Shown here: one piece after another, positions 16,417-25,362 of the stretch
Numbering within the stretch: the first letter of the stretch is position 1
Layout of the letters: every line of letters starts with the position of its first letter
Assembly (NCBI RefSeq): GCF_937912035.1
Contig: NZ_CALDPF010000032.1
Span: forward strand, 21,777-85,776
Origin: an uncultured Bacteroides sp.
Lineage (GTDB): Bacteria > Bacteroidota > Bacteroidia > Bacteroidales > Bacteroidaceae
Direction of reading: 5' to 3'
DNA length: 64,000 nt
Program-made: the position numbers and the translations under genes
Notes under the pieces: model-generated
Seen by the model: the letters and a program-made list of their open reading frames with translations, nothing else
Told to the model about the DNA's origin: nothing
Databases searched by the model: none

Positions 16417-19068
16417 TTAGAACTCCTGTCCGATAATAAAGTGGAACTGGCTACCGCTATACTGCATAGAGCCGTTTATCTTGTCGAAACCGTATGCCCA
16501 GTCGATACCCATCATACCGATCATAGGGAGGAAGATACGTACACCGACACCAGCTGAACGTTTCAACTGGAATGGGTTGAACTTGGATACGTCAGTCCAT
16601 GCATTACCTGCTTCTACGAAACCGAGTGCATAGATACTTGTTGAGTTTTCAAGCATAAGTGGATATCTCAATTCTGCTCCAAGTCTTATGTATGCGTAAC
16701 CTTCGCTACCGTATGGAGTCAACGAGCCGTTTTCGTAACCGCGAAGAGCTATAGTTTCGGATGCGTAGTTGTAGCTGTATCCTGTCATACCGTCACCACC
16801 CACGTAGAATGTCTCAAACGGAGAACGTTTGTATTTATTGTAATGTCCCAGAATACCGAATTCAGTACGTGTCATCAATACCGGACATTTCTGAATAGGA
16901 AGGAGAGGAGTATAAGTCTTTGCTTTGAATTTCCATTTGTGGTATTCAATCCACTTGTACATGCTAGCTGCCTCCTCATAATTGTCTTTTCCGTAAGTAG
17001 AATAGTCTTTATTACTGAATAGTGAGTAAGGAGGAGTGAACGAAACTGATGCCGAGAATTCAGAACCGTATCTTGGGAAGATAGGGTTATCGGTTGAGTT
17101 TCTGGAAAGTGTAAGGTTCAAATTGATGTTGTTACAATTACCGGTGTTCATATACTGTCCATTGTTCAGTTTGATGTACAGGTAACTCCAGTCCTTAAGC
17201 ATGAATCTCTGGTAAGACAGTTCTGCCGAGATAGTGAAATAGTCGTCAGGCCATCTCAGACGCTTACCCCAACCGATTGAAGCACCAAACATCTTGATTG
17301 ACTTGTCTGGGTCGTAGTAAGATTCGTAGTTATTATAGTAGTTGCCATAATAGTTGTTGTAGTAGCTACCGTAACCGTAAAGCATGTTATAATAATTGTT
17401 CATATATGCCGAGTTATAGTAGTTGCTGCTTACGTCAGTCTGAACTGAGTAGAATGCTGATACAGAGAAAGACGTAGGGCGCTTTCCTCCAAACCATGGG
17501 TCGAAAAATGAAACACTGTACGACTGATAGTATCTACCGTTTGTTTGACCACTGATTGTAAGTGTCTGACCGTCTCCTTGAGGAAGGATACCACGGTAAT
17601 TGTCATTCTTTCTGAACAGGTTGGCAAACGAGAAGTTTGTGAACTTCAAACTCAGCTTACCGATAACACCTGTCTGTCCCCAACCTGCAGAGAATTCCAC
17701 TTGGTCGTTGGCCTTTGATTCAAGCCCCCAGTTAATATCTACTGTACCGTCTTGTACGTTAGGTTGTACGTCTGGTTTAATATTTTCAGGATTGAAGTGT
17801 CCCATTTGTGCAATTTCACGATATGAACGTTCAAGTGCCTCCTTGCTGAACAGGTCTCCAGGACGTGTTCTCAACTCACGGCGAACTATGTTTTCATACA
17901 GACGGTCGTTACCGTTGATTCGTACATGGCTGATGGTAGCCTGCGGACCTTCGGTGATACGCATCTCCAAGTCGATAGAGTCTCCGTCTATGTTGATTTC
18001 CACTGGATCTAGGTTGTAGAACACATAACCTCTGTTGTAGTAGTTATTACCGATAGCGTCTTCATCACCACTTATACGTTCATTAAGAAGTTTCTGGTTA
18101 TACACGTCACCTTTCTTCATTCTAAGCTGTTCGTTAAGCAAGTCCGAAGGGTATACGGTATTGCCCACCCAAGTAATGTCTCTCAGATAGTATTTTTCAC
18201 CTTCGTAAATTTTCATGTATACGTTTACCGTCTTGTCATCAAATTGGCTTATACTATCCATTTCAATGAGTGCATCGCGGTAACCAAGTTCGTTATATTT
18301 GTCTATGATGAGCTGCTTGTCGGCTTCGAAGTTGCTCTCGATGAATTTCTTTGTACGGAAAAGGTTGATAAGTTTACCTTTTTCGTTTGTCTTTTTCATA
18401 ACCCTCTTCAGCTTCTTGTCTGTAAGAACTGTGTTACCGTCAATTGTAATCTGGTGAACCTTGATTTTTTCCTTCTTGTCAATGTTCACATCTACATATA
18501 CTTGTTCTACGTTGGCTGTATCTTCTCTCTCTATGATGTTTACCTCTGCGTTTTTGAAACCTTTTTCGTCGAAGTGTTTTTTGATAAGTATTTTCGCACG
18601 GTCAATAAGGTTAGGCGTAATCTGGCTACCTTTCACCAATCCAAGTTTTGCCTGCAAATCTTCGCGTTCGCTTTTCTTCACACCGTAGAAACGGATGTCT
18701 GTGATACGGGGACGTTGTTTCAATTCAATGTGCAGATATATTTTGTTGTCTTCTATCTTGTCTGCCGAAATTTTCACGTCCGAAAATAATCCATGTCTCC
18801 AGTATTTCTTCACAGCTCCGGTTATGTCATCGCCGGGCACGGTTATGGTTTGCCCAACAGCAAGACCTGAGATTCCTATGAGTACATAATCTTCATAGTT
18901 TTTCACACCAGTCACCTTGATATCGGCTATTTCATACTTTTTTGGCGAGCCGTTATATAGTATTACTGGTTTGTTGTTTTCGGTATTATTATCCTGGGCA
19001 CAGACTTTTGTGTTCATGAAAGTCAGTCCCATGGTCATCATAGATATGAGTAAAAGACGGTATCTCAT
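16417..19068 (-). CDS. bamA: Outer-membrane protein assembly factor BamA
   Basis: Core subunit that folds beta-barrel proteins into the outer membrane. The 883-residue product has a signal peptide, about five POTRA domains (roughly 45-430, for example IADIKVTGVKNYEDYVLIGISGL, HVRINGNDRLYENIVRRELRT) and a C-terminal Omp85 barrel ending in the aromatic residue (QFHFIIGQEF). The barrel holds the region GGDGMTGYSYNYASETIALRGYENGSLTP, equivalent to the conserved loop 6 motif. An unusual tyrosine/asparagine-rich insert lies at about residues 549-590. The gene starts 9 bp after uppS and is followed by two skp genes, the conserved order. Confidence 0.95.
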   Translation of the reverse strand: MRYRLLLISMMTMGLTFMNTKVCAQDNNTENNKPVILYNGSPKKYEIADIKVTGVKNYEDYVLIGISGLAVGQTITVPGDDITGAVKKYWRHGLFSDVKISADKIEDNKIYLHIELKQRPRITDIRFYGVKKSEREDLQAKLGLVKGSQITPNLIDRAKILIKKHFDEKGFKNAEVNIIEREDTANVEQVYVDVNIDKKEKIKVHQITIDGNTVLTDKKLKRVMKKTNEKGKLINLFRTKKFIESNFEADKQLIIDKYNELGYRDALIEMDSISQFDDKTVNVYMKIYEGEKYYLRDITWVGNTVYPSDLLNEQLRMKKGDVYNQKLLNERISGDEDAIGNNYYNRGYVFYNLDPVEINIDGDSIDLEMRITEGPQATISHVRINGNDRLYENIVRRELRTRPGDLFSKEALERSYREIAQMGHFNPENIKPDVQPNVQDGTVDINWGLESKANDQVEFSAGWGQTGVIGKLSLKFTNFSFANLFRKNDNYRGILPQGDGQTLTISGQTNGRYYQSYSVSFFDPWFGGKRPTSFSVSAFYSVQTDVSSNYYNSAYMNNYYNMLYGYGSYYNNYYGNYYNNYESYYDPDKSIKMFGASIGWGKRLRWPDDYFTISAELSYQRFMLKDWSYLYIKLNNGQYMNTGNCNNINLNLTLSRNSTDNPIFPRYGSEFSASVSFTPPYSLFSNKDYSTYGKDNYEEAASMYKWIEYHKWKFKAKTYTPLLPIQKCPVLMTRTEFGILGHYNKYKRSPFETFYVGGDGMTGYSYNYASETIALRGYENGSLTPYGSEGYAYIRLGAELRYPLMLENSTSIYALGFVEAGNAWTDVSKFNPFQLKRSAGVGVRIFLPMIGMMGIDWAYGFDKINGSMQYSGSQFHFIIGQEF

Positions 19069-19077
19069 TGCTTAATA

Positions 19078-19809
19078 TTATAATTGTTCACTAGTTTTTC
19101 CAAATCTGCGTTCTCTTCCTTGGTAGTCGCAAATAGCCTTACAAAGTTCCTCTTCCTTGAAATCCGGCCAGTAAGTGTCGCAGAAATACAGTTCAGAGTA
19201 TGCACATTGCCACAAAAGGTAGTTGCTTAACCTTATCTCGCCTCCTGTTCTTATCAGCAGTTCAGGGTCAGGCATGTAATTTGTAGCCAAATGGCTGTCA
19301 ATAGTCTTGTCGGTTATTTCGTTGGCAGACAGTTCACCTCGTTTCACTTTCTCGGCAATCTGTTTCGCAGCTTCTGTAATTTCCCATTTCGATGAGTAGC
19401 TCAAGGCTAATGTCAGACACATTCCTGTATTATGGGATGTATTTTCTATGCATCTGTTCAAACGTTCAAGAACATCTTCCGGCAGTCTTGAAGTATCACC
19501 AATAATTCTGAAACTTATATTGTTTTTCATGAAAGTTTCTTCTTCTATTGAATCCATAAGAAGACTCATCAGAGCTGCTACCTCATCCGCTGGTCTGTTC
19601 CAGTTTTCTGTGGAGAAAGTATATAATGTCAGGAATTTTACACCAAGTCTGGCCGATTCTTCTGCTATTATGTGTACAGTTTCAGCTCCGGCCTGATGAC
19701 CGAAAGTGCGTGCATGCCCTTTTTCCTTTGCCCATCTTCCGTTTCCGTCCATTATTATGGCAATATGTGCCGGAACTTTGGTTTTGTCTATTTTATCTCT
19801 ATATAGCAT
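19078..19809 (-). CDS. uppS: Undecaprenyl diphosphate synthase (cis-prenyltransferase)
   Basis: Makes the C55 lipid carrier for wall and O-antigen assembly. The 243-residue product has HIAIIMDGNGRWAKEKG with the catalytic Asp, FLTLYTFSTENWNRP, and RTGGEIRLSNYLLWQCAYSELYF, the C-terminal signature (most members have RTSGE; here GGE). The start lies 22 bp after the DUF6242 gene and the stop 9 bp before bamA, so it is cotranscribed. Confidence 0.95.
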   Translation of the reverse strand: MLYRDKIDKTKVPAHIAIIMDGNGRWAKEKGHARTFGHQAGAETVHIIAEESARLGVKFLTLYTFSTENWNRPADEVAALMSLLMDSIEEETFMKNNISFRIIGDTSRLPEDVLERLNRCIENTSHNTGMCLTLALSYSSKWEITEAAKQIAEKVKRGELSANEITDKTIDSHLATNYMPDPELLIRTGGEIRLSNYLLWQCAYSELYFCDTYWPDFKEEELCKAICDYQGRERRFGKTSEQL

Positions 19810-19831
19810 TGTTTTTTTCTGTAAATAGTAA

Positions 19832-21244
19832 TTATTCCTTTGGCATTAGTCTGTTTAGAAGTGCTCTTGTGGAACTTCCGTCTTTCCAGATGAACCAAAT
19901 GAACTCTCCCTTGTTACCATTGTTTTCTACAGCGACAGAATAACTTCCACCGTCACGGTAGTTTGTGAGTTTGTCAATGCCGTTTTTGTTCTCAGTAGGG
20001 AATACCATATATCCGGTATCTTTCTTCCAGTTCAATCCGTTGTCTGATGACAGATAGAAATAGTCGAAGTCTTCACCAAATGCATATATTTTCCCATCGT
20101 AAGTAATCATTGAAATGTTTCCCTGATTAGGGCAGATTGTAGGACTGTTTGGCTGATATTTCACCCAATTCTTGTCATTTGAAATATGGCTGAACACATT
20201 TGCTGTGGTATCTGCTTCCGATGTTCCAGTATTGTTTGTCATTACAATAGTTCTCCATAGATCCTTATTGTGAGACGAAGGCATTGATATAGCAGACAGG
20301 CGTCCGTCCAGGTTATTGTCATTTACGAAGTTACTTTCTTCATCTGTAAGTTCGTTCCCTTCTGCGTCAATTGCTATAACCTTGTTGTCGTTAGCCTTGT
20401 ATGCAAGAAGTTTTCCGTTGCAAACAGATATAAGGTTGGTAATTCCCGAAAGGTTTCCTATTTTTGTTGTTTGGTTATTTAGAGTGTACAGCTCGCCGTT
20501 GGCTTCAAAATATACATTATCGTTGAATGCTGTAGCAGAATAAATATTTACTCCTTCTTTTGTGAGGGCAACTTCTTCCCAATTTGACATTCCTCCTCTT
20601 TCCAACTTTGATTTGTTTACTTTCACAGTACCGTCTGTTGTTTCTCCGAACACATATATATATTCGTTAGCATAAACTGCTTTCTGTTTTGCATAAACAG
20701 TACCATTTGCGAATTTGTTGTTTTCAATGTGTTTCCATACCAAAGAGTCCGGATTCAATTTATGTACGTTTACAGTTACTTCGTATGGATAGCCGGATTT
20801 GAACTGGTTTAAAGTAGGACTATATGTCATTACTTTGAATGTCACAGGTTTTGAGAAATCAATGGAATCGGTCTCGGTCCAAACTGTATCTTTACCATTC
20901 TTGACATAGTTAATAACCGGATAATCAGCAGAGATGCTGGCAAGAGCTCTAGTCACGTCCACATCCTTAGGAAGAGAATCCTTGTTATATATTTTTCTGT
21001 TAATCTGGTCTATAGTGAAAACTACATCGGCATAACTTATTGTGTCCGTGTATACACTGTCCTCCCCTTTTGAACTTTTTACGTAGAATGTCTGGTGCAG
21101 TGTACCAATAGAAAATGAAGTGATACTTGATGTAGAAGGATAGTCTATCTCTTCGTAGTCATTTCCTAGACACGAAGACAAAAAAAATGTAGCCGTCATT
21201 ATGCCGGCAACCAAAGTAGGTAATATTCTTAATTTCATTTGCAA
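19832..21244 (-). CDS. DUF6242-type lipoprotein, Kelch/BNR-like propeller
   Basis: A 470-residue protein with lipobox ATFFLSSC (Cys25), an N-terminal domain with IDYPSTSSITSFSIGTLHQTFYVKS. From about residue 165 on there are beta-propeller-like repeats (VYANEYIYVFGETTDGTVKVNKSKLERGGMSNWEEVALT, FNDNVYFEANGELYTLN, MITYDGKIYAFGEDFDYFYLSSDNGLNWKK). I recognise it as the Bacteroidales DUF6242 family by pattern; no function is established that I know of. It heads the uppS-bamA-skp operon and carries the operon's -7 box, so it may be a surface or periplasmic envelope protein. Orthologues commonly occupy this position (recollection, not checked). Confidence 0.75.
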   Translation of the reverse strand: MQMKLRILPTLVAGIMTATFFLSSCLGNDYEEIDYPSTSSITSFSIGTLHQTFYVKSSKGEDSVYTDTISYADVVFTIDQINRKIYNKDSLPKDVDVTRALASISADYPVINYVKNGKDTVWTETDSIDFSKPVTFKVMTYSPTLNQFKSGYPYEVTVNVHKLNPDSLVWKHIENNKFANGTVYAKQKAVYANEYIYVFGETTDGTVKVNKSKLERGGMSNWEEVALTKEGVNIYSATAFNDNVYFEANGELYTLNNQTTKIGNLSGITNLISVCNGKLLAYKANDNKVIAIDAEGNELTDEESNFVNDNNLDGRLSAISMPSSHNKDLWRTIVMTNNTGTSEADTTANVFSHISNDKNWVKYQPNSPTICPNQGNISMITYDGKIYAFGEDFDYFYLSSDNGLNWKKDTGYMVFPTENKNGIDKLTNYRDGGSYSVAVENNGNKGEFIWFIWKDGSSTRALLNRLMPKE

Positions 21245-21266
21245 ATGATTTCTATGTTACAAGTTG

Positions 21267-21274
21267 CAAAAGTA
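21267..21274 (-). promoter_or_regulatory. -7 box of the DUF6242-uppS-bamA operon
   Basis: The minus strand reads TACTTTTG, 22 bp before the first start codon. Confidence 0.6.
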
Positions 21275-21615
21275 GAAAGTTTTTTTTTCTAAACAGAACA
21301 TTTCCGCTAGTTTTATATAAAATTATGGATAAACAGTCCGTTTTTATCGCTTAACAGTCGAAAGTATAGTATTTTAAACTGTATTTAAACGCTGTTTAAT
21401 AGGTGCTTAATATTCGTACTAAAGCTTTAAGTCGCTGTAACATACAACGGATAGTTCTTGAAACCTATGTATATATATTGTTATAACGCATTAGAAACCA
21501 TTATAGACCAGTAATATTGTACATTATGAGCCGAAAAAACTATTTATATATGATATGTGCTCAATTTTTGGTTATAATTGACCGAAAACTTTATATCCAT
21601 GAGAATGTGATTTTC
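21275..21615. other. Intergenic regulatory region left of the PUL
   Basis: AT-rich divergent spacer between the bamA operon and the first PUL gene. It holds no coding signal I trust. Similar motifs TTTAAACTGT and GCTGTTTAA occur near 21373-21400, which might be regulator sites, but they are too AT-rich to claim. Confidence 0.4.
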
Positions 21616-21623
21616 TACCTTTG
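21616..21623 (+). promoter_or_regulatory. -7 box of the beta-propeller enzyme gene
   Basis: TACCTTTG lies 20 bp before the ATG at 21643. Because it falls inside the longest open frame, it argues for the downstream start codon, which also begins a good signal peptide. Confidence 0.7.
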
Positions 21624-21642
21624 TAAAGTAAAAAATATTATT

Positions 21643-22941
21643 ATGAGAAAATTTGTATTAACATTATTGTTTGGTCTGAGTGCAATTTCGTCTCATTCCC
21701 AAAAAATGGTTTACGTGGCTGAAGGTTATAGTCAGACATCTGTAAATACTACTGTTTTCAGAAACAGTTCTATTGTAACTTTTAAAGATTATCAGTATAT
21801 AGCTTTTTATGATGAAGAAGGCTATATGGTTGTAGGTAAAAGAAAATTGTCTTCTGAAAATACTGCAGTTGAGGACAAATGGACTCTGTCACGTTCGCAG
21901 TATAAAGGAAATGTTGCCGATGCACATAATGTGATAAGTATAATGGTTGATGGAGACGGATACCTGCATGTGTCATTCGATCATCATGGGCATCCGCTCA
22001 ACTACTGTCGAAGTCTTGAGCCGGGAGGTTTGAAATTGGGAGAAAAAGAATCGATGACCGGTGTTGACGAATCGAATGTTACTTACCCGGAATTCTACAG
22101 GATGCCAAATGGAGATCTTCTTTTCGCTTATCGTTCTGGAGCTTCAGGAAGAGGAAATCTTGTTTTGAACAAGTATAGCTTAACCTCACGTAAATGGAGC
22201 AGGATACAGGATATTCTGATTGATGGTGAAGGCCAGAGAAACGCCTACTGGCAACTATATGTCGACGAGAATGGAACCATACATGTGTCATGGGTGTGGA
22301 GAGAGTCGCATCTGGTTGAGACAAATCATGATTTGTGTTATGCATGCTCTAGAGATGGTGGCCGGACATGGTACAAGTCAACCGGTGAGAAATACAGTCT
22401 CCCTATAAATGAAGCAAATGCTGAGTATGCTTGTCGGATACCACAAAACAGCGAACTGATTAACCAGACAAGTATGAGTACTGACTCTGACGGCAATCCT
22501 TTTATCGTTACATATTGGAGAGATGCTGACAGTGAAGTTCCTCAGTACAGAATGGTATGGAATGACGGTAAGAAATGGAATCAGAAACAGATTATGAGCC
22601 GTACTCAACCTTTCAGCCTGAAAGGAGGAGGAACAAAAATGATACCTATCTCACGCCCTAGAATAGCTGTTGATAAAGGTGAGGCATTTTTTATTTTCCG
22701 CGACGCAGAACGTGGAAGTAAGGTCTCTATGGCGCACACCACAAACTTACTGGAAGGAGATTGGACAGTTAGAGATCTTACAGACTTTTCAGTGGATGCA
22801 TGGGAACCAAGTATCGATACAGAGTTATGGAAGCAAAATAAGGAATTGCATATTTTTGTGCAGGAAGCCCATCAAGGAGACGGAGAAAAGAAGGTTGTAT
22901 CAGAACCTACATCTATATATGTAATGGAAGTGTCAAATTAA
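21643..22941 (+). CDS. BNR-type beta-propeller CAZyme, rhamnose-glucuronate active type (GH145/PL25/PL42-like)
   Basis: A 432-residue secreted protein: signal peptide MRKFVLTLLFGLSAISSHSQ, then repeated BNR blades. Landmarks are VGKRKLSSENTAVEDKW, DAHNVISIMVDGDGYLHVSFDHHG, GDLLFAYRSGASGRGNL, DGEGQRNAYWQLYVDENGTIHVSWVWR and DGGRTWYKSTG. Family knowledge: seven-bladed BNR_4 propellers with this DAHN...HVSFDHHG block include GH145 rhamnosidases and PL25/PL42-type lyases acting at rhamnose-glucuronate linkages; eye inspection cannot separate them. The next gene, 16 bp downstream, contains a GH105 domain, which would remove the unsaturated uronic acid a lyase leaves, favouring a lyase role (inference). 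An upstream in-frame ATG at 21517 would add 42 residues before the signal peptide and is rejected. Confidence 0.7.
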   Translation: MRKFVLTLLFGLSAISSHSQKMVYVAEGYSQTSVNTTVFRNSSIVTFKDYQYIAFYDEEGYMVVGKRKLSSENTAVEDKWTLSRSQYKGNVADAHNVISIMVDGDGYLHVSFDHHGHPLNYCRSLEPGGLKLGEKESMTGVDESNVTYPEFYRMPNGDLLFAYRSGASGRGNLVLNKYSLTSRKWSRIQDILIDGEGQRNAYWQLYVDENGTIHVSWVWRESHLVETNHDLCYACSRDGGRTWYKSTGEKYSLPINEANAEYACRIPQNSELINQTSMSTDSDGNPFIVTYWRDADSEVPQYRMVWNDGKKWNQKQIMSRTQPFSLKGGGTKMIPISRPRIAVDKGEAFFIFRDAERGSKVSMAHTTNLLEGDWTVRDLTDFSVDAWEPSIDTELWKQNKELHIFVQEAHQGDGEKKVVSEPTSIYVMEVSN

Positions 22942-22957
22942 TTAAAAATGTAATATC

Positions 22958-25267
22958 ATGAATAGATTCTTTAAAACAGTCGCAGTCGTAGCTTTAGGTC
23001 TTTTGCCGACGGTGACTTTTGCCAATAATGATGAGGCAAAGGATGTTAGAAAGATCATAGACAAGGTTAACCAGCATTGGCAGGCTGAGCATAAACCTGA
23101 AGTTCGTTCTTTTTGGGATAATGCAGCCTATCATACTGGAAATATGGAGGCGTATTTCCTTACTGGTAATGAAGCTTATCGTCAGTATTCAGAGGCTTGG
23201 GCTAAGCATAATGAGTGGAAAGGAGCAAAAAGCAACGACCGTTCCAAGTGGAAGTATAGATATGGGGAATCAGACGAATATGTGTTGTTCGGCGACTACC
23301 AGATTTGTTTTCAGACATACGTCGACCTGTATAATATTGCACCGGAAGAATATAAGATAAAGAGGGCCAAAGAAGTGATGGAGTATCAGATGAGTACTCC
23401 TCAGAATGATTACTGGTGGTGGAGTGACGGCCTTTATATGGTAATGCCTGTAATGACCAAGATGTATAAGCTTACCCATAATCATCTGTATTTGGACAAA
23501 CTATATGAGTATATTACTTATTCGGATAAGATAATGTTCGATAAAGATGAAAATCTTTATTATAGAGACGCCAAATATGTATATCCAAAACATAAGAGTG
23601 TAAACGGTAAGAAAGATTTTTGGGCTCGTGGCGACGGCTGGGTTCTTGCAGGTCTGGCAAAGGTGCTTAAAGATCTTCCGAAAGACTATAAACATTATGA
23701 ATTCTTTGCACAGAAATTCCAGAACATGGCCAAGGCAGTGGCAGCGATACAGCAGCCTGAAGGATATTGGACACGCAGTATGATGGATCCGGAACATGCG
23801 CCGGGACCTGAAACAAGCGGAACAGCTTTCTTTACTTATGGATTTCTTTGGGGTATAAACAACGGCTTCCTTGATGAGTCTACATATATGCCGGTAGTGG
23901 ACAAGGCCTGGAAATATCTTTCCAAGACAGCTTTACAGAAGAATGGAGCGGTTGGTTACGTACAGCCTATAGGTGAAAAGGCAATACCGGGACAGATAGT
24001 AAATGCCAAATCTACTGCGAACTTCGGAGTAGGAGCTTTTCTTTTGGCTGCATGCGAATATGTAAGATACCTCGAAGCTCCAAAGAGTCAGGAACGCGCA
24101 TACTGGTGTGAACTCGCTTATAAGATGGCTGCACCTGTATTGAGCAATATGGCGAAAGGTGAACTTCAGAAAAATATGATTGTAGAAGTAAGTCCAAACT
24201 GGGATGGTCGAGATAAAAAAGTAACATACATGGAGGCTTTCGGGCGTCTTATGGCTGGTATCGCTCCATGGCTTACTTTGCCGGATGATGACACAGAAGA
24301 AGGCAAGATGCGTAAGCAGCTTCGTGAATGGGCTCTTAAGAGTTATGCCAATGCTGTAAATCCCCAAAGTCCTGACTATCTGTTGTGGAGAGGACATGGA
24401 CAGGCATTGGTGGATGCCGCCTATATAGCTGAAAGCTTTCTGCGTGCTTACGACCAGCTTTGGATGCCTCTAGATGAAACAACTAAAAAACGCTATATAG
24501 AAGAATTTATCCAGCTACGTCGTGTTGACCCTCCATATACAAACTGGCTACTGTTCTCTTCAACTATAGAAAGTTTCCTGGCCAAGATTGGAGCAAAATA
24601 TGATGAATATCGTGTAAATTCAGCTATTCGTAAAGTCGAAGAATGGTATACTGGTGATGGTTGGTACGCTGACGGACCAAGTTTTGCCTTCGATTATTAC
24701 AGCAGTTATGTTTTCCACCCAATGTATCTTGAGACACTTCAGGCAATGAAGGATGCAAAAGCATACACTCGCATACACTATTCAAAATATTATGACAGAG
24801 CGTTGAAACGTACACAGAAATACAGTCTGGTTCTTGAGCGTCTGATTTCTCCGGAAGGAACATTCCCTGTATTCGGACGTTCAATACCTTATCGTATGGC
24901 GGCAATGCAGCCTCTTGCACTTATGGCATGGTATCAGGAACTTCCTGCCGGAGTATCCAATGCTCAGGTACGCTGCGCGCTTACGGCTGTAATGAAAAGA
25001 ATGTTCCAAAGTGGAAATAACTTTAACGAAGGAGGTTTCCTTACAATTGGTTTTTCAGGGCGTCAGCCTAATATAGCCGATTGGTATACCAATAACGGAA
25101 GTCTTTATATGACTTCATTGTCTTTCCTTCCATTGGCCCTTCCTGCAACACATCCATTCTGGAGCGATGCTCCGCAAGACTGGACAAGCAAGCGTGCATG
25201 GAGTGAACAGCCTTTCCCGAAAGACCATCATTGGACAGACGATATCCAGACTCGTGATTTGTTCTGA
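22958..25267 (+). CDS. GH105 unsaturated uronyl hydrolase fused to DUF2264 domain
   Basis: A 769-residue secreted protein (signal ALGLLPTVTFA). Residues about 30-370 form a GH105/GH88-type (alpha/alpha)6 barrel: RYGESDEYVLFGDYQICFQTYVDLY with a candidate Asp near 112, DYWWWSDGLYMVMPVMTKMY, and FWARGDGWVLAGLAKVL near 225. Residues about 380-769 match DUF2264: NMIVEVSPNWDGRDKKVTYMEAFGRLMAGIAPWL, LLWRGHGQALVDAAY, GDGWYADGPSFAFDYYSSYVFHPMY, YRMAAMQPLALMAWYQ, GGFLTIGFSGRQPNIADWYTNNGSLY. Family knowledge: GH105 hydrolyses 4,5-unsaturated uronic acid from lyase products; DUF2264 proteins are, as I recall, classed as GH154, with beta-glucuronidase activity reported. Joining both in one chain is unusual. 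Inference: a periplasmic double exo-uronidase. The gene is cotranscribed with the beta-propeller enzyme and ends at a strong terminator. Confidence 0.85.
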   Translation: MNRFFKTVAVVALGLLPTVTFANNDEAKDVRKIIDKVNQHWQAEHKPEVRSFWDNAAYHTGNMEAYFLTGNEAYRQYSEAWAKHNEWKGAKSNDRSKWKYRYGESDEYVLFGDYQICFQTYVDLYNIAPEEYKIKRAKEVMEYQMSTPQNDYWWWSDGLYMVMPVMTKMYKLTHNHLYLDKLYEYITYSDKIMFDKDENLYYRDAKYVYPKHKSVNGKKDFWARGDGWVLAGLAKVLKDLPKDYKHYEFFAQKFQNMAKAVAAIQQPEGYWTRSMMDPEHAPGPETSGTAFFTYGFLWGINNGFLDESTYMPVVDKAWKYLSKTALQKNGAVGYVQPIGEKAIPGQIVNAKSTANFGVGAFLLAACEYVRYLEAPKSQERAYWCELAYKMAAPVLSNMAKGELQKNMIVEVSPNWDGRDKKVTYMEAFGRLMAGIAPWLTLPDDDTEEGKMRKQLREWALKSYANAVNPQSPDYLLWRGHGQALVDAAYIAESFLRAYDQLWMPLDETTKKRYIEEFIQLRRVDPPYTNWLLFSSTIESFLAKIGAKYDEYRVNSAIRKVEEWYTGDGWYADGPSFAFDYYSSYVFHPMYLETLQAMKDAKAYTRIHYSKYYDRALKRTQKYSLVLERLISPEGTFPVFGRSIPYRMAAMQPLALMAWYQELPAGVSNAQVRCALTAVMKRMFQSGNNFNEGGFLTIGFSGRQPNIADWYTNNGSLYMTSLSFLPLALPATHPFWSDAPQDWTSKRAWSEQPFPKDHHWTDDIQTRDLF

Positions 25268-25299
25268 ATAAAAATATAAAACCAAATAATCGCAATTAT

Positions 25300-25336
25300 A
25301 ATCTGCAGGACTAAAAGCATTTCCTGCAGATTTTTT
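25300..25336 (+). terminator. Terminator of the beta-propeller/GH105 operon
   Basis: A perfect 11-bp stem AATCTGCAGGA/TCCTGCAGATT with an 11-nt loop is followed by six T. It lies between this operon and the convergent HTCS gene. Confidence 0.9.
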
Positions 25337-25362
25337 CTTCTCTCATATAGCAAATTTATAAC

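Noticed and set aside
21517..21642. 42-residue extension of the propeller enzyme
   Set aside because: It would put the signal peptide in the interior and place the -7 box inside the coding part.
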